DNA of 64,000 nucleotides, from the NCBI GenBank assembly GCA_021325635.1, contig JAJPGV010000035.1, positions 248,001 to 312,000 of the forward strand, in the 5' to 3' direction. The notes beneath the pieces were generated by a model. It saw nothing but the letters and a program-made list of their open reading frames with translations, was not told the origin of the DNA and ran no database searches. Positions 8,585 to 16,359 of this stretch are shown in pieces. Position numbers and translations under genes: made by a program. Origin of the DNA: Chloroflexota bacterium (GTDB lineage Bacteria > Chloroflexota > JAJPGV01). The number at the start of each line of letters is the position of its first letter. The stretch's first letter is position 1.

Positions 8585-9324
8585 GACGGTCCATCCGTCT
8601 GATCGCGAGCGCACCGTTCCGCCTCATTCCGTGGCGCCTGAGGCGCCGGCTCCTGCAGGCAGTTTTTGATGCGACGGCGGCTGGGCCGCCGCGCTCCGCG
8701 ATGCGCGCGTTGCTTCAAATCGACGACGATCTGACCAGCCGTGTCAATGAGGTGGCGATCAGCTACGACAGCGGGGTCCACGTTAAGCATCGCTTGATGC
8801 GCTACCACGACTTCTTCGTGGATCGGATTCACCCAGGCGAACGGGTCCTGGACCTGGGCTGCGGCTACGGCGCGGTCGCCTATTCGATAGCTTCTCGGGT
8901 TGACGCTCAAGTGGTCGGTATCGATCTCAACGCGGAACACATAGCCATGGCCCGCGCTCGCTTCGGGCTGCCCAATTTGGAATTCATCCATGGTGATGCC
9001 TTGGAGGAGCGGCCGGAGGGCGCCTTCGACGTCATCGTATTGTCGAATCTGCTTGAGCACATTGAACAAAGGGTGGGGTTTCTACGTCGCCTGCTCGGGG
9101 AAGTCGCTCCCGCTCGTTGGCTTATTCGCGTCCCACTCTACAACCGGGATTGGCGAGTGCCATTGCGGCAAGAGCTCAAGCTTCCCTACTTCAGCGACGC
9201 CACACACTTCACTGAATACACGGTGGACTCATTTGAGGAGGAGTTGAGCCAGGCCGGTTTGTCCATCAGGCAGCTGCAGGTGGCCTGGGGCGAGATCTGG
9301 GCTGAGGCCGTTACACATGCCTGA
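8581..9324 (+). CDS. SAM-dependent methyltransferase
   Basis: Motif I is VLDLGCGYGAVAYSIA, motif II is VVGIDLNAEHIAMA, and motif IV is FDVIVLSNLLEHIE. This is a complete class I small-molecule methyltransferase core of the Methyltransf_11/UbiE type. The N-terminus is basic (RRSIRL...RLRRRLLQ), suggesting membrane contact. It starts at GTG 8581 within the preceding stop and ends 8 bases inside the next glycosyltransferase gene, so it belongs to the same operon. It probably methylates a glycan residue. Confidence 0.83.
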   Translation: MRRSIRLIASAPFRLIPWRLRRRLLQAVFDATAAGPPRSAMRALLQIDDDLTSRVNEVAISYDSGVHVKHRLMRYHDFFVDRIHPGERVLDLGCGYGAVAYSIASRVDAQVVGIDLNAEHIAMARARFGLPNLEFIHGDALEERPEGAFDVIVLSNLLEHIEQRVGFLRRLLGEVAPARWLIRVPLYNRDWRVPLRQELKLPYFSDATHFTEYTVDSFEEELSQAGLSIRQLQVAWGEIWAEAVTHA

Positions 9325-10390
9325 TCTGTCGGTGGTGATGCCGGTGTACAACGGCGCCCGATTCTTGCATTCGGCAATCGACAGCATATTGGTGCAGACG
9401 CACGCGGACTTCGAGTTGCTCGTCGTAAACGATGCTTCGCAGGACGAATCGGCGAATGTCGTGAGGGGCTATGACGATCCTCGCGTCCGGCTCTTCGAAA
9501 ACGAAAGCAACCTGGGGTTGGCCGGCACGCTGAACCGCGCCCTCAGCTTAGCCACAGCCCCACTGGTAGCTCGGCATGACCAGGACGATGTTTCCCATCC
9601 GAGGCGATTCGAATGGCAAATCGGTTACCTTGCTCGACATCCTGATATCGTCCTGCTCGGAAGTCAGGCTACGGTCATCGACGAAGCCGGAAATCCCATA
9701 GGACAGCTCGACGTCAGCCTTCAACAGGCGAGCATTCGTTGGGCGCTGATCTTCGATAACACCTTCGTCCACTCCTCCGTGATGTTCCGAAGAGAAGTCA
9801 TTCTCGCGGCTGGCGGATACTCCGATTTTCGCCAGTGCGAAGACTATGAGCTCTGGTCTCGAATAGCCTTGCGGTACCAAGTCGCTAACCTGCCTGACCG
9901 GCTCCTGAGCTACCGGCAGCATGGCGCCTCTATGATGGGCTCTCTGGTGGGCGCTAAGGCTAACCGCTCCATAGCGGAGAACAGGTTCATCATCGGCCGG
10001 ATGCTGGAACAGGTCTTCGGCCATAGTTTTCCGGACGCCGAGGTGGATCTCGCAGCTCGCCTGCGACTCGGGATCGACGGTGCGGATTTGAACCGCTTCT
10101 GGGGTCTGTACAAGCGGCTGCTGCGCGAATACATGGCGCGTTACCCTGAAGCGAATGGGTCGCCAGATCTCCTGAGAACTGTCGGCGAGCATGCCCGCCG
10201 AATATCGCGCGGGCTTTCGAACCGAGACCGGGCCGCCGCACTGCACGCCCTGGTCCTGGGCTGCCGTTACGATCCCCGCCTGCTCATTTCCGGGCGCGGT
10301 CTCCGAACGTTAGCATCCATCGTGTCGGGCAATCGTGGCAATAACCTGTACGCCAGTCTGCTGCGCTGGCGAGCCAGTCGCTCAGGCTGA
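9317..10390 (+). CDS. Glycosyltransferase family 2 (GT-A fold)
   Basis: The N-terminus LSVVMPVYNGARFL...SILVQTHADFELLVVND is the textbook GT2 nucleotide-binding start. The metal/donor motif is DQDD (residues about 90-93), preceded by ARHDQDD. A FVHSSVMFRRE segment and an EDYELWSR acidic motif with a candidate catalytic base follow. The family uses NDP-sugars with inversion. The gene starts at ATG 9317, overlapping the methyltransferase. It runs tail-to-tail into the epimerase gene with a 9-base overlap, so the rightward transcription unit ends here. Confidence 0.9.
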   Translation: MPDLSVVMPVYNGARFLHSAIDSILVQTHADFELLVVNDASQDESANVVRGYDDPRVRLFENESNLGLAGTLNRALSLATAPLVARHDQDDVSHPRRFEWQIGYLARHPDIVLLGSQATVIDEAGNPIGQLDVSLQQASIRWALIFDNTFVHSSVMFRREVILAAGGYSDFRQCEDYELWSRIALRYQVANLPDRLLSYRQHGASMMGSLVGAKANRSIAENRFIIGRMLEQVFGHSFPDAEVDLAARLRLGIDGADLNRFWGLYKRLLREYMARYPEANGSPDLLRTVGEHARRISRGLSNRDRAAALHALVLGCRYDPRLLISGRGLRTLASIVSGNRGNNLYASLLRWRASRSG

Positions 10391-11314
10391 CTTTCCCCGT
10401 CCGAAATCCTCCAGCCAAGCCTGCGTGCGTCGCAGCCCTTCCTCCAGCTGCACGCTCGGACACCAGCCAGTGGCGCGTTGCAGGCTGGTTACGTCGAGGA
10501 CGTTCATCTGCACGTCAAACTGCCTCGCTTCAGCGTATTGCACGATGGGATCGAGGCCAGCGACGCGAGCAATGGCGCCCAGAAGGTCGATCAGGGATGT
10601 CCCGACACCAGACCCCACGTTGAATATCCGGTTTGGCTCCGGATGCGTACCGAGTCGGGCGAGTGCGTCTGCCACGTCGCCAACGTACACGTAGTCGCGC
10701 ACCACGCTCCCATCGCCCCAGATGCTCACCGGTTCACGCCTCAGCGTGCGCCAGAGCAGCGCCACCGCTGCTCCCTGGCCTCGCAGCGGATCTTGCCATT
10801 CACCGTAGGGATTGGAGCATCTGGCGATTTGGTGCTCCAAACCGTGCAAATGGGCAAACAGCCGTAAGTACTTCTCGACGGCCAGCTTCGAGATACCGTG
10901 AGCGGAGATAGGCTCGGTTGGGTGGTCCTCTGCTATCGGGACGGTTCGGGGCAAGCCATAAACGGCGCCGCCGGACGATACGTAAACCACGCGCTTCACA
11001 GCATGCGAGACGCACGCCTCGAGGAGGCGCACGGAGTCCACACCGGTCCTCTGAAGGTCCTCTGCCGGATGCTCATTTGCCTGTGCGAGCTGCACCGTGC
11101 CAATCAGGTGATAGACACAGCTGACCCCCTCGAGCGCCTCGCTGAGCAGCGAGGAATCCTGCCAGCTGCCGTAGAGGTACGCGCAGCCTGGCTCCTCGGG
11201 GTGATGCAGGCTTGGGCCAAGGTCGAGGACCTTGATCTCGGCCTCATCCCTTGCCAAGCGGCGAACCAGGTGAGAGCCGATGAAGCCACAGCCTCCGAGG
11301 ACGAGGGATCGCAT
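10382..11314 (-). CDS. NAD-dependent epimerase/dehydratase family protein with altered active site
   Basis: The NAD-binding Rossmann start LVLGGCGFIGSHL and the substrate-domain signatures (CSNPYGEWQDP, DYVYVGDVADAL, NVGSG) place it in the extended SDR family with UDP-glucose 4-epimerases. The catalytic Ser region is normal (YVSSGGAVYG). The YxxxK position reads HGISK instead of YGxSK: CAC (His) replaces the expected Tyr codon, while the Lys is kept. The enzyme may be inactive, have a different mechanism, or serve as a regulator. It shares one base with the downstream GT4 gene and is the last-but-one member of a leftward operon. Confidence 0.88.
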   Translation of the reverse strand: MRSLVLGGCGFIGSHLVRRLARDEAEIKVLDLGPSLHHPEEPGCAYLYGSWQDSSLLSEALEGVSCVYHLIGTVQLAQANEHPAEDLQRTGVDSVRLLEACVSHAVKRVVYVSSGGAVYGLPRTVPIAEDHPTEPISAHGISKLAVEKYLRLFAHLHGLEHQIARCSNPYGEWQDPLRGQGAAVALLWRTLRREPVSIWGDGSVVRDYVYVGDVADALARLGTHPEPNRIFNVGSGVGTSLIDLLGAIARVAGLDPIVQYAEARQFDVQMNVLDVTSLQRATGWCPSVQLEEGLRRTQAWLEDFGRGKSA

Positions 11315-12501
11315 CAGCTGACCAACGCGTGTAATTGAGCATCCACGAGATCAACGGTTCGTTCCCAGTCGAGCTGCTGAACCGCGAACTGGCGACAGTG
11401 AGCGCCGAGGGCTTCGCGTTCTGCTGGGGTGCTCAGCAGCCAGCGGATGGGGCAAGCGAGTGCCGAGGCTGACTGCTCCGATACAAGCAGCCGAGTGTCG
11501 ACGGCATTCAAGAGCTCGGGAGTGCCTCCGGTCGCCGTACCTACAACCGGAGTGCCGCAGGCGAGCGCCTCCATGATGGCGAGACTACGGTTCTCAAACA
11601 CGCTCGAGCACACTTGGACGTCCGCGGCCTGCATGTATGCACGCAACTGCTCGGCGTTGAGTTGGCCGGTGAAGCGCACGAGATCGGCGACTCCCAGGCT
11701 CGTGCTGGCCCGTTCCAACCTGCTTCGCTCGGGACCTTCGCCAATCAAAGCAGCCTGGAAGGCCACTCCCTCGGCCTTCAGCAGCGCGGCTGTCTCGAGA
11801 AATCGCTCGAAGCGCTTAACTGGAACCATCCTGCCCACGCCTATGACCAGCGGGACGGTCGGCTCAAGCCCCAGCTGCGTCTTGAGTTGTTGGCGGTCTG
11901 AGCGGGAATGAAAGAAAGTCGTATCGACGCCATTCAGAATGGAGACGACTCGCTGGGTCGCGCGTGGCGCATGGGTCGCAATCTGCTCAGCCGAGAAGCC
12001 GCTAACCGCTACCACTACGCTGCTGTTCTCCAGCACTTGACGCTCGAGCCAGTGAGCGTAGGCATTGAGCAGGCGGCCGAAAAGGCGCTTGGCTGGTCGC
12101 CGGTCTTTGGCAACCCTGTTCACGTAGTCGGAATAGAGCTCAGAGTGGTAGAAGAACATGCTGGGCACACCGCGCAGGCAGCCAACGAATTGGGCGGCCG
12201 CAGCGACTTCGTACGACGCAAGCAAGAGCACTTGGAGTTGGAATCCACGGGAGGCGTTTAGAAATTGGGCACGTGCGCCTTTCAGATGCGCCAGATGATT
12301 GGCCGCGGTCCCGCCAGTGGGTCGCGGATAGGTGAAGAAATCGGCCCAGGGATATTGGGCTTTCAGCCGCACCCGGTCTCCCGACGTCGCCACTCGGATC
12401 TCATGTCCCCGCTTCGCGAGCCGGCTCAACACTTCGACTGGGTGTCGATTGCCACCAAGGTCTTCGGGCGAAAACATATTTCGTCCATATAGGAGTCTCA
12501 A
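11314..12501 (-). CDS. Glycosyltransferase family 4
   Basis: This is a 395-residue GT-B enzyme. The N-terminus MRLLYGRNMFSPEDLGG contains the acceptor-side glycine loop. The linker ILNGVDTTFF is typical GT4. The donor domain has VIGVGRMVPVKRF, LIGEGPE and FENRSLAIMEALACGTPVVG with GGTPELL. It begins at ATG 12501, directly after the stop of the upstream acetyltransferase (12502), and overlaps the epimerase by one base. It forms a three-gene leftward operon. The sugar is unknown. Confidence 0.88.
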   Translation of the reverse strand: MRLLYGRNMFSPEDLGGNRHPVEVLSRLAKRGHEIRVATSGDRVRLKAQYPWADFFTYPRPTGGTAANHLAHLKGARAQFLNASRGFQLQVLLLASYEVAAAAQFVGCLRGVPSMFFYHSELYSDYVNRVAKDRRPAKRLFGRLLNAYAHWLERQVLENSSVVVAVSGFSAEQIATHAPRATQRVVSILNGVDTTFFHSRSDRQQLKTQLGLEPTVPLVIGVGRMVPVKRFERFLETAALLKAEGVAFQAALIGEGPERSRLERASTSLGVADLVRFTGQLNAEQLRAYMQAADVQVCSSVFENRSLAIMEALACGTPVVGTATGGTPELLNAVDTRLLVSEQSASALACPIRWLLSTPAEREALGAHCRQFAVQQLDWERTVDLVDAQLHALVS

Positions 12502-12996
12502 CTATGAGTCCGCCCTGGCGCCTGGACCGGCTCGACGGATGGGGAGCGGCCTAGCGGGATTGCCGACAACCGTCATTCCGGGCGGCACGTCGCTCACGAC
12601 GACCGCCCCGGCGCCAACCGTGGCTCCCTCGCCAATAGTGACTCCGCAGAGGATCGTGGCGTTTGCCCCGATAGCGGCCCGGGCCGCCACAACCGTTCTC
12701 TCTAGCTGCCACTCGCCGGGCATCAGCAGTTCACCGGCTTCATTCACCGAGGCCGGATAACGATCATTCGTGAATGTTACGTGCGGTCCAATGAAAGCGC
12801 CATCGCCAATTTCCACACCTTCAGGTATGAAGGCAAAAGCCTGAATCTTGACGCGTGACCCAATGACGACATCGCGGCGAATCTCGACGAATGCGCCAAT
12901 CGTGCATTCATCACCGATGCTGCAGCCATAAAGATTCACGAGCTCGGGCTGGGGTATTTTGACATTGCGACCGAGCTTCACGTCGTTGGCTATCAT
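12502..12996 (-). CDS. WbpD/WlbB-like N-acetyltransferase (hexapeptide)
   Basis: This compact left-handed beta-helix enzyme of about 164 residues begins IANDVKLGRNVKI and contains GDGAFIGPHVTFTNDRYP, the segment shared by WbpD/WlbB acetyltransferases. It also has VGNPARPLP at the C-terminus. WbpD acetylates the 3-amino group of UDP-2-acetamido-3-amino-3-deoxy-glucuronate using acetyl-CoA. ATG at 12996 is preferred over 13041 because an AAGGACCAGG element precedes it and the extra 15 residues are not conserved. It is divergent from the WbpB-like oxidoreductase and close to the WbpE-like aminotransferase, which supports the pathway call. Confidence 0.82.
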   Translation of the reverse strand: MIANDVKLGRNVKIPQPELVNLYGCSIGDECTIGAFVEIRRDVVIGSRVKIQAFAFIPEGVEIGDGAFIGPHVTFTNDRYPASVNEAGELLMPGEWQLERTVVAARAAIGANATILCGVTIGEGATVGAGAVVVSDVPPGMTVVGNPARPLPIRRAGPGARADS

Positions 12997-13016
12997 CTGA
13001 GCATTATCCTGGTCCT

Positions 13017-14075
13017 TTGTGCGTCGCTCCCGCCAACGCATCTGATCTGCCGATTACTTTGACGATTTCGATTGGTGCCATCGGATACGGCTATTGGGGC
13101 CCCAACGTCGTTCGTAATCTAGCCGAATTACCGGATTGCCGGCTATCGACCGCCTGCGACCTCGATGCCGACAGGCTGAAGCAGTTGAAGCGTCGGTATC
13201 CCGACATCAGCACGACAACGTCGGTTGACGAGGTGCTCCAGGACCGAAGCATCCAAGCGATCTATTTGGCTACACCCGTGTCGACACATTTCGAGTTGGC
13301 ATCGCGTGCCCTCGAGGCAGGCAAGCACGTGCTTGTCGAAAAGCCGCTCGCTTCGAGCGCCGAGCAGGCTGAAAGACTATGTGAGCTGGCGGAGAAGACG
13401 GGCCAGGTGCTGATGGTGGGCCACACATTCGTGTACAGCCCGCCGGTGGTGCGAATCAAGGAAGTGCTCACCGCCGGCACGGTAGGCGACCTCCACTATC
13501 TGGATTGCGCTCGGGTGAACCTGGGCCTGTTCCAGAAGGACGTCAGCGTGCTGTGGGATCTCATCCCGCATGATCTCTCGATCCTCCTGTACTGGCTCGG
13601 AAGGGCACCCGTCCTGGTGAGTGCGCATGGCCGCTCGTTGCTGGGAGACCGGCTGGAGGATGTGGCCTTCGTGAACCTGGAGTTCGCGGATGGGGTCTTG
13701 GCCCAGCTCCACGTGAGTTGGCTGGCGCCGGTGAAGCTTAGGCGCATGACGATCGTAGGCAGCAAGCTGATGGTGCTGTATGACGACGTCGAGCCGGTGG
13801 AAAAGGTGAAGCTGTTCGATCGGGGGGTGGACAAGGTCCACAATCCTGAGACGTTCGGTGAGTTTCAGCTGACCTATCGAACCGGTGACATCACCAGCCC
13901 GAAGATCGATGCTACCGAGCCCCTTCTGCTGGAGTGTCAGGACTTTCTGGAGTGCATTAGAACCGGCCGGAAGCCTCGGAGCGACGGCCGGTTCGGACTC
14001 GCAATCGTGCGGGTTATTGAAGCGGCCGAGCGGTCGATGCGCAACCGCGGGACGGCCCAGGAGGTCGCAGCGTAG
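13017..14075 (+). CDS. Gfo/Idh/MocA oxidoreductase, WbpB-like
   Basis: The N-terminal Rossmann fold has GAIGYGYWGPNVVRNL. VLVEKPL supplies the conserved Lys of the EKP motif. The C-terminal dimer and substrate domain has HDLSILLYWLG, where the His of the DxxxH-like motif is conserved. WbpB-type enzymes oxidise C3 of UDP-GlcNAc(3NAc)A with NAD and feed the 3-keto sugar to a partner aminotransferase. That partner follows 8 bases downstream. The frame opens at TTG 13017, and an internal TTG at 13059 just before the conserved fold is also possible. Confidence 0.85.
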   Translation: MCVAPANASDLPITLTISIGAIGYGYWGPNVVRNLAELPDCRLSTACDLDADRLKQLKRRYPDISTTTSVDEVLQDRSIQAIYLATPVSTHFELASRALEAGKHVLVEKPLASSAEQAERLCELAEKTGQVLMVGHTFVYSPPVVRIKEVLTAGTVGDLHYLDCARVNLGLFQKDVSVLWDLIPHDLSILLYWLGRAPVLVSAHGRSLLGDRLEDVAFVNLEFADGVLAQLHVSWLAPVKLRRMTIVGSKLMVLYDDVEPVEKVKLFDRGVDKVHNPETFGEFQLTYRTGDITSPKIDATEPLLLECQDFLECIRTGRKPRSDGRFGLAIVRVIEAAERSMRNRGTAQEVAA

Positions 14076-14083
14076 ATACGCTA

Positions 14084-15208
14084 GTGCCGTTCGTCGACCT
14101 CAAGGCACAGTACCAGGCCCTGCGAGCCGATCTGCTTCAGGCCGTAGCGAACGCCCTGGACAGCATGCAGCTGTTTCTCGGTCCGAATGTCCGCGCCCTC
14201 GAGGAGGAGTTCGCCGCCTATTGCGGAACGAAATACGCGGTAGCGGTAGGCTCCGGGACTTCGGCGCTGCACCTGGCCTTGCGGGCTGTTGGCGTAGAGC
14301 CGGGCGACGAAGTCATTACCGTCGCGAACACCTTTGTGGCCACGGCTGGCGCAATTATCCAGGCGGGTGCGAGACCGGTGTTCATCGACATCGATCCTGG
14401 CACGCACTTGCTGGACCTTGATCAGGTCGACCAGGCCATTAGCCAACGCACTCGTGCGATCATCCCAGTGCATCTCTTTGGCCGAATGGTGGACATGAAA
14501 AGCCTCATGGCCCTAGCCAAGGCGCGAAATCTGTCCGTCATTGAAGATGCATGTCAGGCGCATGGTGCCCGCCGGGGCGGCAAGCTCGCAGGCGCTTGGG
14601 GGCAGGCAGGCTGCTTCAGCTTTTACTTGAGCAAGAACCTGGGCGCTTATGGCGAGATGGGCATGGTCACTAGCGACGATGCCGAGGTGCGGGATGCCGT
14701 CCGGCGATTGCGAGATCATGGCTCCTCATCGAAATATCAGCACCAGGTGTTCGGCTTCAACGAGCGGCCGGATGAAATCCAGGCGGCCATGGTGAGAGTG
14801 AAGCTGCGACACCTGGACGAATGGAACGACGCACGCGAGTTGGCCGCGGGGAGATACCGCGAAGCCCTGCAGTCTTTACCTTCCGTGCGGCTGCTGGACG
14901 ATGCAGCCGATGGCCAGCACGTGCATCACCTGTTTGTCGTCGAGCTGGAGTCCCAGCGAGACGCGGTGCGCTCGTACCTCTCGGAAAAGGGAATTGAGAC
15001 CGGCATCCACTACCCCGTGCCGATCCATCTGCAGCCAGCCTGGCGCACATTCGGTGGGAGTGATGTTGCGCTGCCTCGAACGGAGCGCGCTGCTTCCCGC
15101 ATACTGAGCCTGCCGATCTATCCGGAGCTTTCCCTCGGGCAGCTGTCGCTTGTCGTCGAAGCGCTCGATGCTGCCACTCGGTCCACGGCTGCGCCTGCGC
15201 AGCGTTGA
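14084..15208 (+). CDS. DegT/DnrJ/EryC1 PLP aminotransferase, WbpE-like
   Basis: This is a complete sugar aminotransferase. It has VGSGTSALHLAL, EVITVANTFVATAGAI, the PLP-phosphate region EDACQAHGA, and the Schiff-base lysine in FYLSKNLGAYG (Lys about 184). A late GIHYPVPIHLQPAW substrate loop is also present. This family transaminates keto-sugar nucleotides with Glu or Gln as donor. Adjacent WbpB-like and WbpD-like genes suggest 3-amination on the way to UDP-2,3-diacetamido-2,3-dideoxy-uronic acid. It starts at GTG 14084 and its stop overlaps the next gene (TTGA). Confidence 0.92.
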   Translation: MPFVDLKAQYQALRADLLQAVANALDSMQLFLGPNVRALEEEFAAYCGTKYAVAVGSGTSALHLALRAVGVEPGDEVITVANTFVATAGAIIQAGARPVFIDIDPGTHLLDLDQVDQAISQRTRAIIPVHLFGRMVDMKSLMALAKARNLSVIEDACQAHGARRGGKLAGAWGQAGCFSFYLSKNLGAYGEMGMVTSDDAEVRDAVRRLRDHGSSSKYQHQVFGFNERPDEIQAAMVRVKLRHLDEWNDARELAAGRYREALQSLPSVRLLDDAADGQHVHHLFVVELESQRDAVRSYLSEKGIETGIHYPVPIHLQPAWRTFGGSDVALPRTERAASRILSLPIYPELSLGQLSLVVEALDAATRSTAAPAQR

Positions 15209-16347
15209 ACATCCTGTTTACAACCAACTCGATGGATGTGGGCGGGGTGGAAACCAATCTGGTCGGCCTGTCCCGAGAGCTCCAGCAGCGCGGACACAAC
15301 GTGTGGGTGATGTCATCGGGAGGCGTGCTCGAAGATGCCTTGCAGGAACAGGGTGTGGAGCACTTGAGATCGGCTATCGAGATCCGTAACCCCATGGGTC
15401 TCCTCAAGGCGGCGTGGCGACTGCGGCAGTTCGCCAAGGACCAGGGATTCGACGTGGTTCACGCCATGTCGGCCGCGGCTAACGTCGTCGCGACGATGGC
15501 ACTGGGTCGGAAGAGCACAACTGTCCATTTGAGCTCGCCGATGGGCTTGCAGAATTCGGATCACGAAGCCGGTCTGGTGACAGACGCGAGAAATTGGCTG
15601 TTAGCAATCGGCGCCGACCGTATCCTGCTCATCTCCAAGGAGATCGAACGCGCTATGCGGCGACTCCGGGTCGATGCTGATCGGATGATCGACTGTAGAG
15701 TGGTTGGCGTGGACTGCTCGCGCTTTCGATCCTCGGCAGCCCGCGCCGGAGCGATTCGGGCCGAGTTCGGCATTGGACCGGAGGAGGCCATCATCAGCAC
15801 GATCGGAGCGCTGCACTCGCGAAAAAGCCATCATCTGTTCATTCAGGCCGCCTCTGGCATCGTGCGCCAGCAGCCCAACACCCGCTGCCTGGTTGTGGGT
15901 GAAGGCCCACTTTGGGGGGAACTGCAACAGCAGATACGCCAGCTCGACCTGGAAGGGCGTGTCATTCTGACCGGCCGCCGAGCGGATGTTGACGCGATCC
16001 TGGCCGAGACCGACGTATACGTGAAGCCTGGGATCGTTGAAGGGTTCATCGGCATCACTGTGCTGGAAGCGATGGCTTGCGAGAAGCCGGTCGTGGCGTT
16101 CACGACTGTGGACGTGCAGGCGGCAATCGTCGATGGTCTTACCGGCATGCTCGTGCCCCCGGGCGATGCCGAGGCCTTGGCGAGCGCTGTCCTGCAGCTA
16201 CTCTCCGACCGCCCGCTGGCCGCTAGGCTGGCTAGGAATGGCCTGGCGCTCGTCGAGCGCCAATTCGATTTGCCTGCCGTGGCCTCGGGCCTCGAGGGCA
16301 TCTATGAGCGCGTGTTGGCCGACAAGCGCAGACTCGTAGCCGCTTGA
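15205..16347 (+). CDS. Glycosyltransferase family 4
   Basis: The N-terminus MNILFTTNSMDVGGVETNL has the GGVE acceptor loop of GT4 enzymes. The donor half has ISTIGALHSRKSHHLF, LVVGEGPL, and VEGFIGITVLEAMACEKPVVA, containing the conserved E-x7-E pair. It starts at TTG 15205 inside the aminotransferase stop, and AsnB follows 12 bases after its end, so it belongs to one operon. It probably transfers the modified uronic acid or a neighbouring sugar, but this is only context. Confidence 0.88.
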   Translation: MNILFTTNSMDVGGVETNLVGLSRELQQRGHNVWVMSSGGVLEDALQEQGVEHLRSAIEIRNPMGLLKAAWRLRQFAKDQGFDVVHAMSAAANVVATMALGRKSTTVHLSSPMGLQNSDHEAGLVTDARNWLLAIGADRILLISKEIERAMRRLRVDADRMIDCRVVGVDCSRFRSSAARAGAIRAEFGIGPEEAIISTIGALHSRKSHHLFIQAASGIVRQQPNTRCLVVGEGPLWGELQQQIRQLDLEGRVILTGRRADVDAILAETDVYVKPGIVEGFIGITVLEAMACEKPVVAFTTVDVQAAIVDGLTGMLVPPGDAEALASAVLQLLSDRPLAARLARNGLALVERQFDLPAVASGLEGIYERVLADKRRLVAA

Positions 16348-16359
16348 GTTAATCGACAT

